Below are positions 9,387 to 20,245 of a stretch of DNA of 64,000 nucleotides, in pieces. Under the pieces are notes generated by a model. It was not told the origin of the DNA, ran no database searches, and was given only the letters and a program-made list of their open reading frames with translations. Source of the stretch: Flaveria trinervia (lineage: Eukaryota; Streptophyta; Magnoliopsida; Asterales; Asteraceae); contig CM046444.1 of assembly GCA_025506515.1 (NCBI GenBank), forward strand, positions 69,977,068-70,041,067. Reading direction: 5' to 3'. The position numbers and the translations under genes are program-made. The stretch's first letter is position 1, and each line of letters begins with the position of its first letter.

Positions 9387-10757
9387 TATTTTACCCAAGT
9401 TGAGGGGTAAAAAGTTTCAACAGGACAAAAAGGTTTGAAAGTGGGTGTAAAGTGGGCATGGTCGCCCACTCTCTTCTTACAACACCCAAATCTTCTGATT
9501 TTTAGAGAGAGAAAGTACAGATTTTGATGTTTTGAAGAACAAGAGTTGAAAATTCAAATTCAAGGTTAGAAATTCATAGTTTTTAAGTGTTCTTAACTTG
9601 CCTTGACTCGGTTGTAAGCTTATGTGTGTTGTGTGTGTTTGGGTGTGTGTTTTTGGTGGGTTTCTAGGCGGTTGAACTCAATTGCAAATGAGTTGCAAAT
9701 GTGAATTCTAGAACCCCTCTTTTACATGTTTTAACTGATTTTAGGGTTGGAAATGCATGAATGTTTGTTTTTTTTAAACCGGGTTTCATACCCGTATGTA
9801 TGAATATGTGTATGTTGCGGGTGGGGTTTGATTTCGGCAATGTTCATGTTTGATGATGTTATGGTTGTGTTTCTATGGCTTAGAATGTAAGGTTTAAGCT
9901 TAGAACATGATGGATTGTGTTTTGGGACCGAATTATGATGTTAAGTGTGCCCGAGGCTGTTCCTGCGCCCAAACAGTAGCTCATACGCCTAAGTTTTAGA
10001 TTAGCTGCTTAAGTGTAGCAAATGCGGATGAATATTGGCAAATGCGGATGCGCATTGACAAATGTGGATGAGCATTGACAAATGTGGATGAGTAAAAGTC
10101 AATGCGGATGAGTATGGAGGAAATGCGGATGAGCATCGACAAATGCGGATGAGTAAAAGTTAATGCGGATGAGTAAAAGTCAATGTGGATGAGTAAAAGT
10201 GAATGCAGATGAGTAAGGAGGAAATTCAGATGAGTAAAAGTTGATGCGGATGAACAAAAGTCAATGCGGATGAACAAATGCACATGAACAAATACGGATG
10301 AACAAAAGTTAATGCAGATGAACAGAGAGGAAATGCGGATGAACACTTTGAATTTTTTCTGACTTTTTGGGGAAAAAGTGAAATGTAGGCTTGGACTTGG
10401 GAGGTTCCGCTGGGCTATGTAAGTTGAGTTATTGAGGTCATAGATCTTATGACAGGAATGATATGATGTATGATTCATGCTTATGCATGATGGTATGTGT
10501 GATGTATGTTATGTATGCATGATGATGCCTAGTATGGTGATGTTGTATGTTTATGTTTATGTTCCTTGTTATGTATGATTAATTTCTTGTGGCTTTACGT
10601 TGAATGATAATGAATGAAATGAAAAGTATTATGTAACGTAAAGTGGAAGATAATGAAAAAGGGAATGTAATGAATGAATGCATGCATTAATGAAAGAGAA
10701 AATAAAGAAAGACTTGCAAGCAAAATGCACGGAGGTGCATGGCTCCAAAATGTCTTC
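9387..10757 (+). mobile_element. G1 gypsy LTR fragment, first copy
   Basis: Aligns with the complete G1 LTR (18396-20775) from about base 75 of that LTR to its ...CTCCAAAATGTC region near base 1450. It may be what is left of the 5' LTR of the G1 element at 15452-20775. It abuts the C1-type LTR end at 9386 without a spacer, and its right end runs straight into a second copy of its own left part. Confidence 0.75.
10015..10350 (+). repeat. AATGCGGATGAGTAAAAGTC array in G1 LTR
   Basis: Roughly 18 irregular units built on AATGCGGATGAG/AACA followed by AAAAGT or a short spacer, about 20 bp each. The same array is at 19105-19430 in the complete G1 LTR. The minus-strand open frame here (9996-10478) is an artefact of the repeat. 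Confidence 0.85.
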
Positions 10758-11337
10758 CTAACATATTTTACCCAAGTTGAGGGGTAAAAAGTTTCAACAG
10801 GACAAAAAGGTTTGAAAGTGGGTGTAAAGTGGGCATGGTCGCCCACTCTCTTCTTACAACACCCAAATCTTCTGATTTTTAGAGAGAGAAAGTGCAGAGT
10901 TTGATGTTTTGAAGAAGAAGAGTTGAAAAGTCGAATTCAAGGTTAAAAATTCATGGTTTTTAACTGTTCTTAACTTGCCTTGACTCGGTTGTATGCTTAT
11001 GTGTGTTGTGTGTGTTTGGGTGTGTGTTTTTGGTGGGTTTCTAGGCGGTTGAACTCAATTGCAAACGAGTTTGGAAGAAGCCATACTCAAGAGCTGCAAA
11101 GGTGAGTTCTAGAACCCCTCTTTTACATGTTTTAAATAATTTTGGGGTTGGAAATGCATGAATGTATGTTTTTATAAAACTGGGTTTCATACCCGTATGT
11201 ATGAATGTGTGTATGTTGTGGGTGGGGTTTGATTTTGGGCTATGTTCATGTTTGATGATGTTATGGTTGTGTTTCTATGGCTTAGAATGTTAGGTTTAAG
11301 CTTAAAACATGATGGATAGTGTTGGGGGCCGAATTAT
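10758..11337 (+). repeat. Tandem duplicate of the G1 LTR fragment
   Basis: Repeats 9380-9960 at an estimated 90-95% identity, judged by eye, including the CCTAACA that ends the neighbouring C1-type LTR. The left junction of the first copy was therefore duplicated with it. The copy stops abruptly at GAATTATGAT, where a minus-strand C2 copia fragment begins. Confidence 0.75.
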
Positions 11338-12257
11338 GATCCAAATGTATGATTCCCAATAAGTCTTTTGCCCTCTCGTTAGTACCACTAAAGGGCAACT
11401 TGGTCATCTTCCCTTGTAAACAAGATTCACACTTATCAAATGAAACATTTTCATTTGTTTTCAAAAGACCATTCTTTTGAAGTGTTTGAATTTGATTCTT
11501 GTTTATGTGACCAAGACGACAATGCCAAAGATGTGAATCACTTAAACCCATTTTAAGTTTCTTGGTGCTTGATTGGTATAATGAGTTATTATAGGATGAA
11601 TCATCATGAACCAATTCATAGATACCATTAAAAGGCATAGCCTTAAAATAAAACACATCATCCATATAAACATGAATACCATTGTTAACAAACTTTAATT
11701 CATAACCACATTGTTTTAAAAGGGAAACAAAAATTATGTTCCTAGTTAAACTAGGAGCATACAAAATGTTCTTAAGAACAACTTCCAAACCATCTCTTGT
11801 CATTGTCTTAAAAGGGCCACATACATCCAAATGTATGATTCCCAATAAGTCTTTTGCCCTCTCGTTAGTACCACTAAAGGGCAACTTGGTCATCTTCCCT
11901 TGTAAACAAGATTCACACTTATCAAATGAAACATTTTCATTTGTTTTCAAATGACCATTCTTTTGAAGTGTTTGAATTTGATTCTTGTTTATGTGACCAA
12001 GACGACAATGCCAAAGATATGAATCACTTAAACCCACTTTAAGTTTCTTGGTGCTTGATTGGTATAATGATTATTATAGGATGAATCATCATGAACCAAT
12101 TCATAGATACCATTAAAAGGCATAGCCTTAAAATAAAACACATCATCCATATAAACATGATTACCATTGTTAACAAACTTTAATTCATAACCACATTGTT
12201 TTAAAAGGGAAACAAAAATTATGTTTCTAGTCAAACTAGGAGCATACAAGATGTTCT
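11338..12257 (-). repeat. Tandem duplication of about 485 bp within the C2-II fragment
   Basis: 11340-11824 is repeated by 11825-12257 with few differences. The start of each copy is the stretch that encodes the end of the pre-integrase domain (AKDLLGIIHLD). The junction in the protein reads MTRDG followed by LEVVLKN, joining the start of the integrase core to the protease tail in frame. Confidence 0.85.
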
Positions 12258-12599
12258 TAAGAACAACTTACAAAATGCGCTTATTTGTTTTGAACCCCTG
12301 CAACAAATTTCAAATGTGAGTTCCACATCCGGTATCCAATACCCATGTGTTTGAAGAAATAACATTCAAACCAATATGTATCATGAAAGTTGTACCTGAG
12401 GTTTGCCCAACATCCATCTTGTTTCGCAACTCTTTGAGATAGGTGGGACAATTCCTTTTCCAATGTCTTATCTCACCACACTCAAAGCATGGATTGTTCT
12501 CCATTATCTTAGGCTTCTTATGCTTAGGCTTTGGAGGTTCCGCTTTAGCCTTCCCTTTCCCTTTACCTTTGATGTACCCCTTTCCCTAATAACCTAGCA
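11338..12599 (-). pseudogene. C2-II copia fragment: gag zinc knuckle, protease and GAG-pre-integrase, with internal duplication
   Basis: Read on the minus strand, it starts with a KGKGKAKAEPPKPK-type basic stretch, then a CCHC knuckle (CFECGEIRHWKRNC, about 12445-12490), the protease motif VLDTGCGTH, and the GAG-pre-integrase signature LWHCRLGHINKNQIQTLQK with CESCLQGKMTKLPFSG. The segment from ILYAPSLTRN to the start of the integrase occurs twice. The second pass is in frame, giving a 251-residue frame at 11282-12037. A one-base shift near 12060 breaks the upstream frame. Integrase, RT and RNase H are missing. It is closest to C2-d at 57104-60629. Confidence 0.85.
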
Positions 12600-14264
12600 A
12601 ATTTCAAATCAATACTTTCCCTAAATTTATTACAATCAGAACAAGCATGATTATGGAGAAGTTGAGTAGTGGAACTTACCTGACAGGGTACGGTTGAATC
12701 AGCCATCAAAGCAAAGTCTGACTTTTCTGGTTTTGGTGATTCTGAACTTGTTGAACTTGTCCTTTCCTCAGGTTGGTGATCAACCACAGTTGCAGTTTCT
12801 TCAATATATGACATCGCGAGTTCTACTGCAATATCACATTCACTTGCTGAGTCGTCATCTAAATCCTCAACACTAGCAATGTTGGATTCTCCCAGAGACA
12901 GAAACGGAAAGCTCCAATCTTGTCCTTCGTCATCATGAGCAGTCAAGGCTTTAGGATCCTTGCTCGATGAAGTAGGACTGCTTGTGGGTTTATCATGACG
13001 AGTGAAAGATGAGAATGGATTCCCATTTCCTATCTTCTTGGGCTTCACACATTCACATTTGAAGTGCCCATTTTCCCCACAGTTGAAGCAGGTAACTTTG
13101 GTCTTGTCAAAACCAAAATTTGTATCCTTAGTAGCAATCAAGTTATGTCCGGTCTTCTTGACAAACTTCTTAGCTCTTCGAACCGCACTTGCTAAGGCCC
13201 ACGTGATGTCCATTCTCTCTAGGTCTGTCTCATCTACCTGCTCGTAGTCCTCATCTGCCAGATGGTAGTTCCCAATCTTCCTAGCAACGAGGCCATCATA
13301 GGAGTGAATGACTGCGGCTAAGAGATCCATGTGTTCCTGTGCTACCTCCACTGTCACATTCCCGAGATTCTCGGTCTTCAGTTTTGTAGCATTGGCTTCA
13401 GGTGCTATGTATTGGGTACAAGACGACCCTGATGTGTCAGATCCTGAAGTGGTAGCTTGAGATGGACCATCTGAACTCGACACAAACACCGTTTGAAGTG
13501 GCACTCCAGACGTTTTGGCTTATGGAGTTGAGTTGTACAGTGCTGGATTCTGGTCATATGATGACTTTTGGGCCCTTACTTCATCCTCAACTCTTCCTCT
13601 TTCAGTTTCAGAATGAAGTCGTTGATATCTAACTTCGCCAGCATATCATTCTGTCTTAGGTTGGAAACAAACAAAACCCACTTCTCAGGCAACCCATCTG
13701 CAAAATTTGAAACTTTGTCTTCCATAGATGTGGTGACTCCATGAGTGTGCAACTCACTCATTAAGTGGTAGAACCAATCAATGACGTCGTCCAAGCTCTC
13801 CTTTCCCATTGACGAGAAGTTGTCAAACTCCTTCTTCAACGTTTTAGCCTTTAGAGCTTTTAACAATGCATTTCCTTCATACCTCTTTTCCAATGCATCC
13901 CACAACTTCTTAGCTTGCTTGTTCTCAGAAAATTGATAGAAGATGTCCTTAGGAATTGACTGAGTTAGCAATGCATATACTTTCTTCTCTGCATTGTACT
14001 TTACCTTTTCGTCGTTAGTCATACCACCTAAGGTAAGTTTGACTCCATCTGTACCTACAGGCATGCTATATCCTATCTCTATTGACTCCCATAGATGGGA
14101 TCTACTCCATTTAAGTAAATCTCAAATCTTTGCTTCCATTGTGGATAATCGTCTAATGTTATGAGCTTAGGGTTGTTATGATTTCCCACTTTATTTTCTA
14201 GAAGCAACAAATTTTGAATCCTAGAATCCCTTCCTGCGGTGAACGCTGAATATTGATCCTCCAT
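12600..14264 (-). pseudogene. C1 copia gag, broken
   Basis: On the minus strand the frame starts at 14264 with MEDQYSAFTAGRDSRIQ and continues as a UBN2-type copia Gag (14064-13576: KKLWDALEKRYEG, FADGLPEKW). A stop/shift region follows, then 13504-12600 with a CCHC zinc knuckle (CFNCGENGHFKCEC, about 13090-13050) and a Ser/Asp/Glu-rich tail ending IDLKFARLL. Gag packages element RNA in virus-like particles. The C-terminal part and all of pol are absent because the C2-II fragment is joined at about 12599. The same Gag tail occurs in the plus-strand C1 copy at 43912. Confidence 0.85.
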
Positions 14265-14745
14265 TACTATTAACTTTGGTCTTTAGAACAAAACTGTTTT
14301 ACTTGTGCAAATAAAGGTGTGCGATTGGAGAATTCGTGCGATTGACCAATGCGTGATGGCTTAGACGTGCGAATGAACCAATGCGGATGGCTCACTCGTG
14401 CGAATGGACAGGTGGGAATGAACAATGCGACTAGGCAATCCAGTCATACGTATCGATGAACGACTAAGTCCAATCCTGCGTATGAGAGATGCGTATGGAT
14501 TCAGTCGTGCATTGAGTCAATCGTGAGACTGAAGCTGCTAAATATTGAGAATTCGAAGGTTTAAGGTATTTGAATGTAAAAACACGAATTTCTCACTAAC
14601 CCTAATTGCCATATGCCGGAAAACGTCAACTTTTTGACCTGGAGACGTCCAAAACACTATTTGACACAAAAATATTGCGTTTTTACATGAAAAACATGAT
14701 TTTTATATCAAAATCAATTGAATCACACGTAAATCTAGAGCCAAA
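14265..14745 (-). other. Leader of the minus-strand C1 element
   Basis: Untranslated leader between primer site and gag ATG. It carries an AGTCGTGCGACT/CGTGCGAATG word array (about 14330-14530) and matches the leader of the plus-strand C1 copy (43433-43911), including the CCGGAAAACGTCAAC stretch. Confidence 0.7.
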
Positions 14746-14759
14746 GCTCTGATACCACT
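14746..14759 (-). promoter_or_regulatory. Primer-binding site of the minus-strand C1 element
   Basis: Reverse complement reads AGTGGTATCAGAGC, the copia primer site complementary to the 3' end of initiator Met-tRNA. It lies directly inside the LTR end. Confidence 0.85.
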
Positions 14760-15451
14760 TGTTACAGATGGTGTGCTGGACGAGTACTAACTGATCTACG
14801 TGTATACTAACTCAAATAGTGCGGAATCCTATTTGATTGGCGATCCAATTAGTGAGAATGTTAACCCGATCGATATACGAATAAACTAAACATTAAGAAC
14901 GAATAGGAATCGATCAAGAATGATCTAATAACTTGGACTGGCTTTCTTGGACGTTTTGGACGTCTAGGGTACGAGTAGGAGTCGAATTATTGAAAGTGTT
15001 ACGTTTTTCTACGAATTAAATCGTATTTATAGGTTAGGGTTAGTCAATCGTACGACTGGACCATTAGCATGGTTCAGTTGTGCAACTAAAGCATGCGACT
15101 GAGTCAATCACACGACAATCATCCGTACGTCTCAGTCGTGCGACTGATCCAGTCTCCTGGTTCAGTCGTGCGACTAGTCCATTAGCACGAAGTATTCATG
15201 TGTATGAACCATTAGCATGGTCCATTCGCATGAAAACTTCATACGATTAAGATCAATTCAAACAACCACAAACCTGTATAGTTGGTTCAATATGCGTTAA
15301 TAAATGATAAACATTAAACATACACCGAAACATTAAACATTAAGATCGACAACCACATATTATGTTTCATTTAACTCATTTGTTTCATTACATATAGGAC
15401 ATGACATACATATTACATTAAGATCGTAAACTAGGTACATATGGATCAACA
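14760..15451 (-). mobile_element. 5' LTR of the minus-strand C1 element
   Basis: 692 bp. On the minus strand it runs from TGTTGATCCATATGTACC to CATCTGTAACA. It contains the AGTCGTGCGACT array (15045-15245) and an AATACGATTT/TATAAATACG promoter region near 15026. The element's 3' half and 3' LTR are missing from the left side. Confidence 0.85.
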
Positions 15452-15509
15452 TTGTTCCCTTGAATGATTATGTTGGTGTTTAAATATTTCAGTGTGTGTG
15501 TGTTATAGG
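15452..15509 (+). other. Remnant of G1 gypsy leader
   Basis: Short untranslated segment before the G1 gag ATG. The minus-strand C1 LTR ends exactly at its left border, so C1 probably inserted into the G1 leader or the boundary of its 5' LTR. Confidence 0.45.
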
Positions 15510-16800
15510 ATGGCTCGTGGTAGATCATCTAAAGCTTCACGTGGTGCAGGTCATGGTGCTGAACCACGGGCTACGAGAGGAAGGCTGAGAGCTGAAAAGG
15601 TGGTTCATGAAGAACCCGAGACCCCTCATCTAGTGGGCAGTGATGAGAGCGCCAATCTGAGAGACTCAGTAAAGGAGGCTGTTATTGAATAAGTGCATCA
15701 AGTCATCCAGACGATCTTACCGACTGTAGTGACTAAAGTGATTAACGTTGTAAGGGAAGGAGAGAGAAAGGAGAGAAACAGGTCATCGGGAGAATGGGAG
15801 CGACCGAGCCTGAAACGATTCTCCCGATGATGAAGAGGAGGAAGAAGAAGAGCCTGCGTTGGAGGCGGCACGAGGCTATAACTACGGGGCATTTTAAAGG
15901 TGCAATCCCCCTACTTTTGATGGTAATGGCACTACTGCTGCTGCTCACCGATGAGTGAGAGAAATGGAAGCTGTTCTGAATATCAGCGAGTGCCGAGAAG
16001 ACCAGAAAGTGAAATTTGCTCCCCACTCATTTGTGGACTCGGCTCTGTGTTGGTGGGACAATATAGTCCAAGCCGAGGGTAGTCGGGCAATTGAGAGAAT
16101 GAGGTGGTCGGAGTGAAAAAGTTGGTGATGAGAGAGTTCTGTCCTCACAGGAAATGGATAAGGTGGAAAGGGAATTCTTGCAGCTGGAGGTGGGAAGCAT
16201 GACACATCAACAATACACCACTAAGTTCAACGAGATAGCACGTCTGGTGTCGGACCAAGTAATGCCTTTGTCACAAAAGATCAAGAGGTACATTCACGGT
16301 TTGTCGGCAGATATCCGTAGGCACATGATCGCTGCCCGACCGAGAACGTTTAGGTAGGCTGTTGAGTTGGCAGGGGGATTGTATGATGAAAGAACGATGG
16401 TGGTGACTGAAGGAAGCAAGAAAGTCCGCAGTGACCGAAATTGGAATGGAAAAAGGTTTGGTTGAGGTGGTGCCCCGAGGAGTAACAAGAAGGCACGGGT
16501 AGATGACCGTCGTGTGGTCACATCTGGTGCACGGTCGAAGAAGTGTGGTAGATGTGGAAAGGAGCATATTGGATAATGCAAACTGGGATCAAACTTATGC
16601 TTCAAGTATGGTAGGACGGGACATATAGCAAAGGATTGTCGTGCGGGTAGATGTTTTAACTATGGTGGAGAGGGTCACATGAGTAGAGACTGTAAGAAGC
16701 CAAGGGCTAAGGGTTCTGGGGTGAAGAAGACTGGAGGAGAAGGACTGAGGGCGAGCGCCAGAGCATTTACGATGACGCACGAGGTGGCTAGGACGGACCC
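15510..16800 (+). pseudogene. G1 Ty3/gypsy gag, decayed
   Basis: The start ATG (MARGRSSKASRGAG) matches the start of the G2 gag on the minus strand at 51436 (MAGGRSSRASRG-like). Later parts in shifting frames are EREFLQLEVGSMTHQQYTTK (about 16170-16225), a retrotransposon Gag core, and CCHC-like knuckles near 16590-16690, one altered to CFNYGGEGHMSRDC (second Cys replaced by Tyr). Several stops, the first after VKEAVIE at about 15690, rule out a full product. Gag would form the particle and bind RNA. Confidence 0.8.
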
Positions 16801-16829
16801 TGATGTCATGTCAGGTATGTATCTAGTAA

Positions 16830-17292
16830 CTAAACTCTTGCTTCTATGTTATTCTATTCTGGTGATAGTAAGATTTTTATTTCTGCTGCTTTCTATGCTA
16901 AATTGCATGTTAGTAGTAAGAATATTGATGCGCCCTTTGATGTAGAAACTACCGTAGGTAAGTCTAAGTCTACAAGGATTTCTGAGATGGTAGAAGGTTG
17001 TGATATGGAACTAGAAGGTCATAAGTTTCTGGTTAGACCATTCGTTATGACCTTAGGCAGGTTCGATGTAGTCCTAGGAATGGATTGGTTGGCGGACTAC
17101 AAGGCGAACATGGTGTGCTGCAAGAAGATGATTCGGATGACAGTGCCTGATGGGAGTACGGTGATAATTTATGGTGATCGAGTCATGATGATTCCGAAGG
17201 TGATTTCAATGGCGGTGATAGAAAAGTGCATGAGGCGTGGATGTAGTGCCTACTCGGCCTATGTGAAGGATGTGGATACGCCAACACCATAA
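16830..17292 (+). pseudogene. G1 gypsy aspartic protease region
   Basis: The frame 16846-17292 (148 aa) holds the retropepsin fold: LFYSGDSKIFISAAFYAKL in place of the usual DSGA(T/S)-SFIS active site, then LGRFDVVLGMDWLADYKAN (about 17065-17110), typical of gypsy protease. The catalytic Asp is replaced by Tyr in YSGD, so activity is unlikely. The protease normally cuts Gag-Pol. Confidence 0.8.
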
Positions 17293-17800
17293 CTGATCGA
17301 GTACTGGTGGTGTGTGACTTTCCAGATGTGTTTCTTGAAGACTTACCAGGAGTGCCACCTAACCACGAGATCGAGTTCCAGGTTGACTTGATACAGGGTG
17401 CCCAACCCGTTGCTAAGGCACCGTATCGGTTGGCTACCATCAGATGAAGGTTAAGGAGCAAAATATTCCTAAAACAACTTTCCGCACGCGTTAGGGACAC
17501 TACGAGTTTCTTGTTATGTCTTTTGGTTTGACCAACGCGCCAGCTGCTTTTATGGACCTGATGAATCGAGTGTGTCGGCCGATGTTGGATAAATCAACGA
17601 TTGTGTTTACCGATGATATCTTGATTTATTCCAAGAGTGAGGATGAGTATGCCAGTCACATTCGAGAGGGGTTGGAGACATTGAGAAGGGAGAGGTCACA
17701 CGCTAAATTCTCCAAGTGCGCATTCTGGTCGCGCAAAGTTCAGTTTTTGGGTCATGTAGTGAATTCCTGGTGGGATTATGGTGGACCCGACAAAGGTGGA
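17293..17800 (+). pseudogene. G1 gypsy reverse transcriptase, internally deleted
   Basis: 17300-17440 encodes the N-terminal motif CDFPDVFLEDLPGVPP in a shifted frame. It then jumps to MSFGLTNAPAAFMDLMNRV (from 17516) and the catalytic box FTDDILIYSKSED (about 17605-17640). Gypsy RTs usually have F/YIDD; here Ile is Thr. The palm segments between are missing. After QFLGHVVNS (about 17740-17765) another deletion follows. RT copies the genomic RNA. Confidence 0.85.
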
Positions 17801-17990
17801 AGCGAAGATTTAGTAGTTTATTCCGACGCTTCCTACTCAGGGATGGGATGTGTGTTGATGCAGAGAGGAAAGGCTATAGCCTATGTATCCTGATAGTTGG
17901 AAGTTCATGAGGTCAATTATCCCACTCCCGACTTGGAGCTAGCAGTCATGGTCTCTGCGTTAAAGACATGGGGGCACCGTCTATACGAGA
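17801..17990 (+). pseudogene. G1 gypsy RNase H fragment
   Basis: Encodes DLVVYSDASYSGMGCVLMQR and GKAIAYVS, the N-terminal strand of gypsy RNase H with its first catalytic Asp. A stop (about 17891) and then a poorly aligned tail (LELAVMVSALKTWGHRLY) follow. The fragment is fused directly to the integrase C-terminal region by deletion. Confidence 0.8.
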
Positions 17991-18360
17991 TGAAGTGCAC
18001 CGTATTCAGCCGAGATACATAGGGACTGTCCGAATCATTGCTAGAGCAGGAGAGGTGGCCTATAGATTGGAGCTACCAGATGAGTTAAGTGGAATTCATC
18101 CAACATTTCATGTATCCCATCTGACAAAATGTTTAGCAGACGAGGATATGGTTGAACCACTGAAGCATTTCGAGGTGGATGAATGGCTCAATTCTATGGA
18201 GCAACCAGTGGCAATGGTTAATTGTAAAGAGAAGAGGTTAAGAAATAAAGTGGTCCCACTTGTGCGCATATAGCGGAAGCACACAAAGGGATCTGAGTCT
18301 ACGTGGGACACTGAGGAATAAATGAGACAGCATTACCCATGATTGTTTGAGGAATAACAG
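17991..18360 (+). pseudogene. G1 integrase C-terminus and chromodomain remnant
   Basis: 17998-18273 encodes IQPRYIGTVRIIARAGEVAY and LSGIHPTFHVSHLTKCLADE, the GPY/F-type C-terminal region of Tekay/Del chromovirus integrase. It is followed by KEKRLRNKVVPLVRI and, past a stop, RKHTKGSESTWDTEE, a chromodomain-like segment. The integrase zinc finger and DDE core are missing between this and the RNase H piece. The chromodomain normally targets integration to certain chromatin. Confidence 0.85.
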
Positions 18361-19104
18361 ATTTCAAGAATGAAACCTATATAAGGTGGTGGACTTGTAA
18401 CACCTGATTATTTTTTTAAAGTTACTAAAGAAAGAATAAAGTGAAGAAAAAGAAAGAAATGATATTTTACCCAAGTTGGGGGGTAAAAGTGTCAAAAGGA
18501 CAAAAAGATTTGAAAGTGGGTGTAAAGTGGGCATGGCCGCCCGCTCTCTTCTTACAACACCCAAATCTTCAGAGATTTTTAGGGAGAGAAAGTGCATATT
18601 TGGATGTTTGAAGAACAAGAGCTGAAAAGTCGAATTCATGGTAAGAAATTCATGGTTTTTAAATGTTTTTAACTGGCCTTGCCTTGGTTGTATGCAAGTG
18701 TGTTGTGTGTGTTCGGGTGTGTGTTTTTGGTGGGTTTCTAGGCGGTTGAACTCAATTGCAAATGAGTTTGGAAGAAGCCATACTCAAGAGTTGCAAATGT
18801 GAATTCTAGAACCCCTCTTTTACATGTTTTAACTGATTTTGGGGTTGGAAATGCATGAATGTTTGTTTTTTTAAAACCGGGTTTCATACCCATATGTATG
18901 AATATGTGTATGTTGCGGGTGGGGTTTGATTTTGGGCAATGTTCATGTTTGATGATGTTATGGTTGTGTTTCTATGGCTTAGAATGTAAGGTTTAAGCTT
19001 AGAACATGATGGATGGTGTTTTGGGACCGAATTATGATGTTAAGTGTGTCCGAGGCTGTTCCCGGGCCCAAACAGTAGCTCATACGCCTAAGTTTTAGAA
19101 TATC

Positions 19105-19430
19105 TGCTTAAGTGTGGCAAATGCGGATGAATATTGGCAAATGCGGATGAGCATTGACAAACGCGGATGAGCATTGACAAATGTGGATGAGTAAAAGTCA
19201 ATGCACATGAGTATAGAGGAAATGCGGATGAGCATCAACAAATGCGGATGAGTAAAAGTCAATGCAGATGAGTAAGGAGGAAATGCAAATGAGTAAAAGT
19301 TAATGCGGATGAACAAAAGTTAAAAGTCAATAAGGATGAACAAATGCAGATGAACAAATACAGATGAACAAAAGTTAATGCGGATGAACAGAGAGGAAAT
19401 GCGGATGAACAGAGAGGAAATGCGGATGAA
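19105..19430 (+). repeat. AATGCGGATGAGTAAAAGTC array in G1 3' LTR
   Basis: Irregular units of roughly 20 bp, as at 10015-10350 but with different unit order and number. The array has therefore changed since the two LTR copies separated. It starts just after CATACGCCTAAG, a word that also marks the start of the array in G3 (40865 onward). Confidence 0.85.
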
Positions 19431-19919
19431 CACTTTGAATTTTTTCTGACTTTTTGGGGAAAAAGTGAAATGTAGGCTTGGACTTGGGAGGTTCCGCTAG
19501 GCTATGTAAGTTGAGTTTCTAAGGTCATAGATGTTATGATGGGAATGATATGATGTATGATTCATGCTTATGCATGATGGTATGTGTGATGTATGTTATG
19601 TATGCATGATGATGCCTAGTATGGTGATGTTGTATGTTTACGTTTATATTCCTTGTTATGTATGATTAATTTCCCGTGGCTTTACGTTGAATGATAATGA
19701 TTGAATTGAAAAGTATTATGTAACGTAAAGTGGAAGATAATGAAAAGAGGAACGTAATAAATGAATGCATGCATTAATGAAAGAGAAAATAAAGAAAGAC
19801 TTGCAAGCAAAATGCATGGAGGTTCATGGCTCCAAAATGTCGTAAGCTCAACTGTGTGTGGTTTAGCTAACTCTTAGGGACAGACGCAGGGGTCCAGTCT
19901 TTGTGATTGACCAATGATT

Positions 19920-20245
19920 TTGTACATGGTTTATAGTGATTACTCACCTTGGTGCTAGTGCTAGGCTATGTGCGGTGTGGAAGTCATTTATGATCTTCGG
20001 CCCAGTACCCGAGTTATGCATAATGTTAGAGGTGTAGTATATAGTTTGGTTTAGAGTGATTAGTCACCTCGGTGCTGGTTCCAAGCTATGTGCAGTGTGG
20101 AAGTCATTTATAATCTTTGGCCTAGTACCCGGGTTATGCATAATGTTGGAGGTGTAGTATACAGTTGGGATCTTGTCGCTTATCCCGGTGCTGGTGCCAG
20201 GCTATGTGCAGTGTGGAAGTCAATTATGATTTTCGACCCAGTACC
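19920..20245 (+). repeat. Three tandem units of about 115 bp in G1 3' LTR
   Basis: Units share GCTATGTGCRGTGTGGAAGT, then TCATTTATGATCTTCGGCCC and AGTACCCGRGTTATGC. They begin near 19930, 20045 and 20165, and the third is shortened. G2 and G3 LTRs have their own arrays in the same part of the LTR. Confidence 0.75.

Noticed and set aside
10015..10350. Regularly spaced 20-bp units looking like a CRISPR array
   Set aside because: Units are degenerate, spacers are not unique, and the setting is a plant gypsy LTR that exists in a second copy at 19105-19430.
9996..10478. 160-aa minus-strand open frame rich in FIRIDFCSS
   Set aside because: It is the translation of the repeat array; the unit happens to lack stops in this frame.
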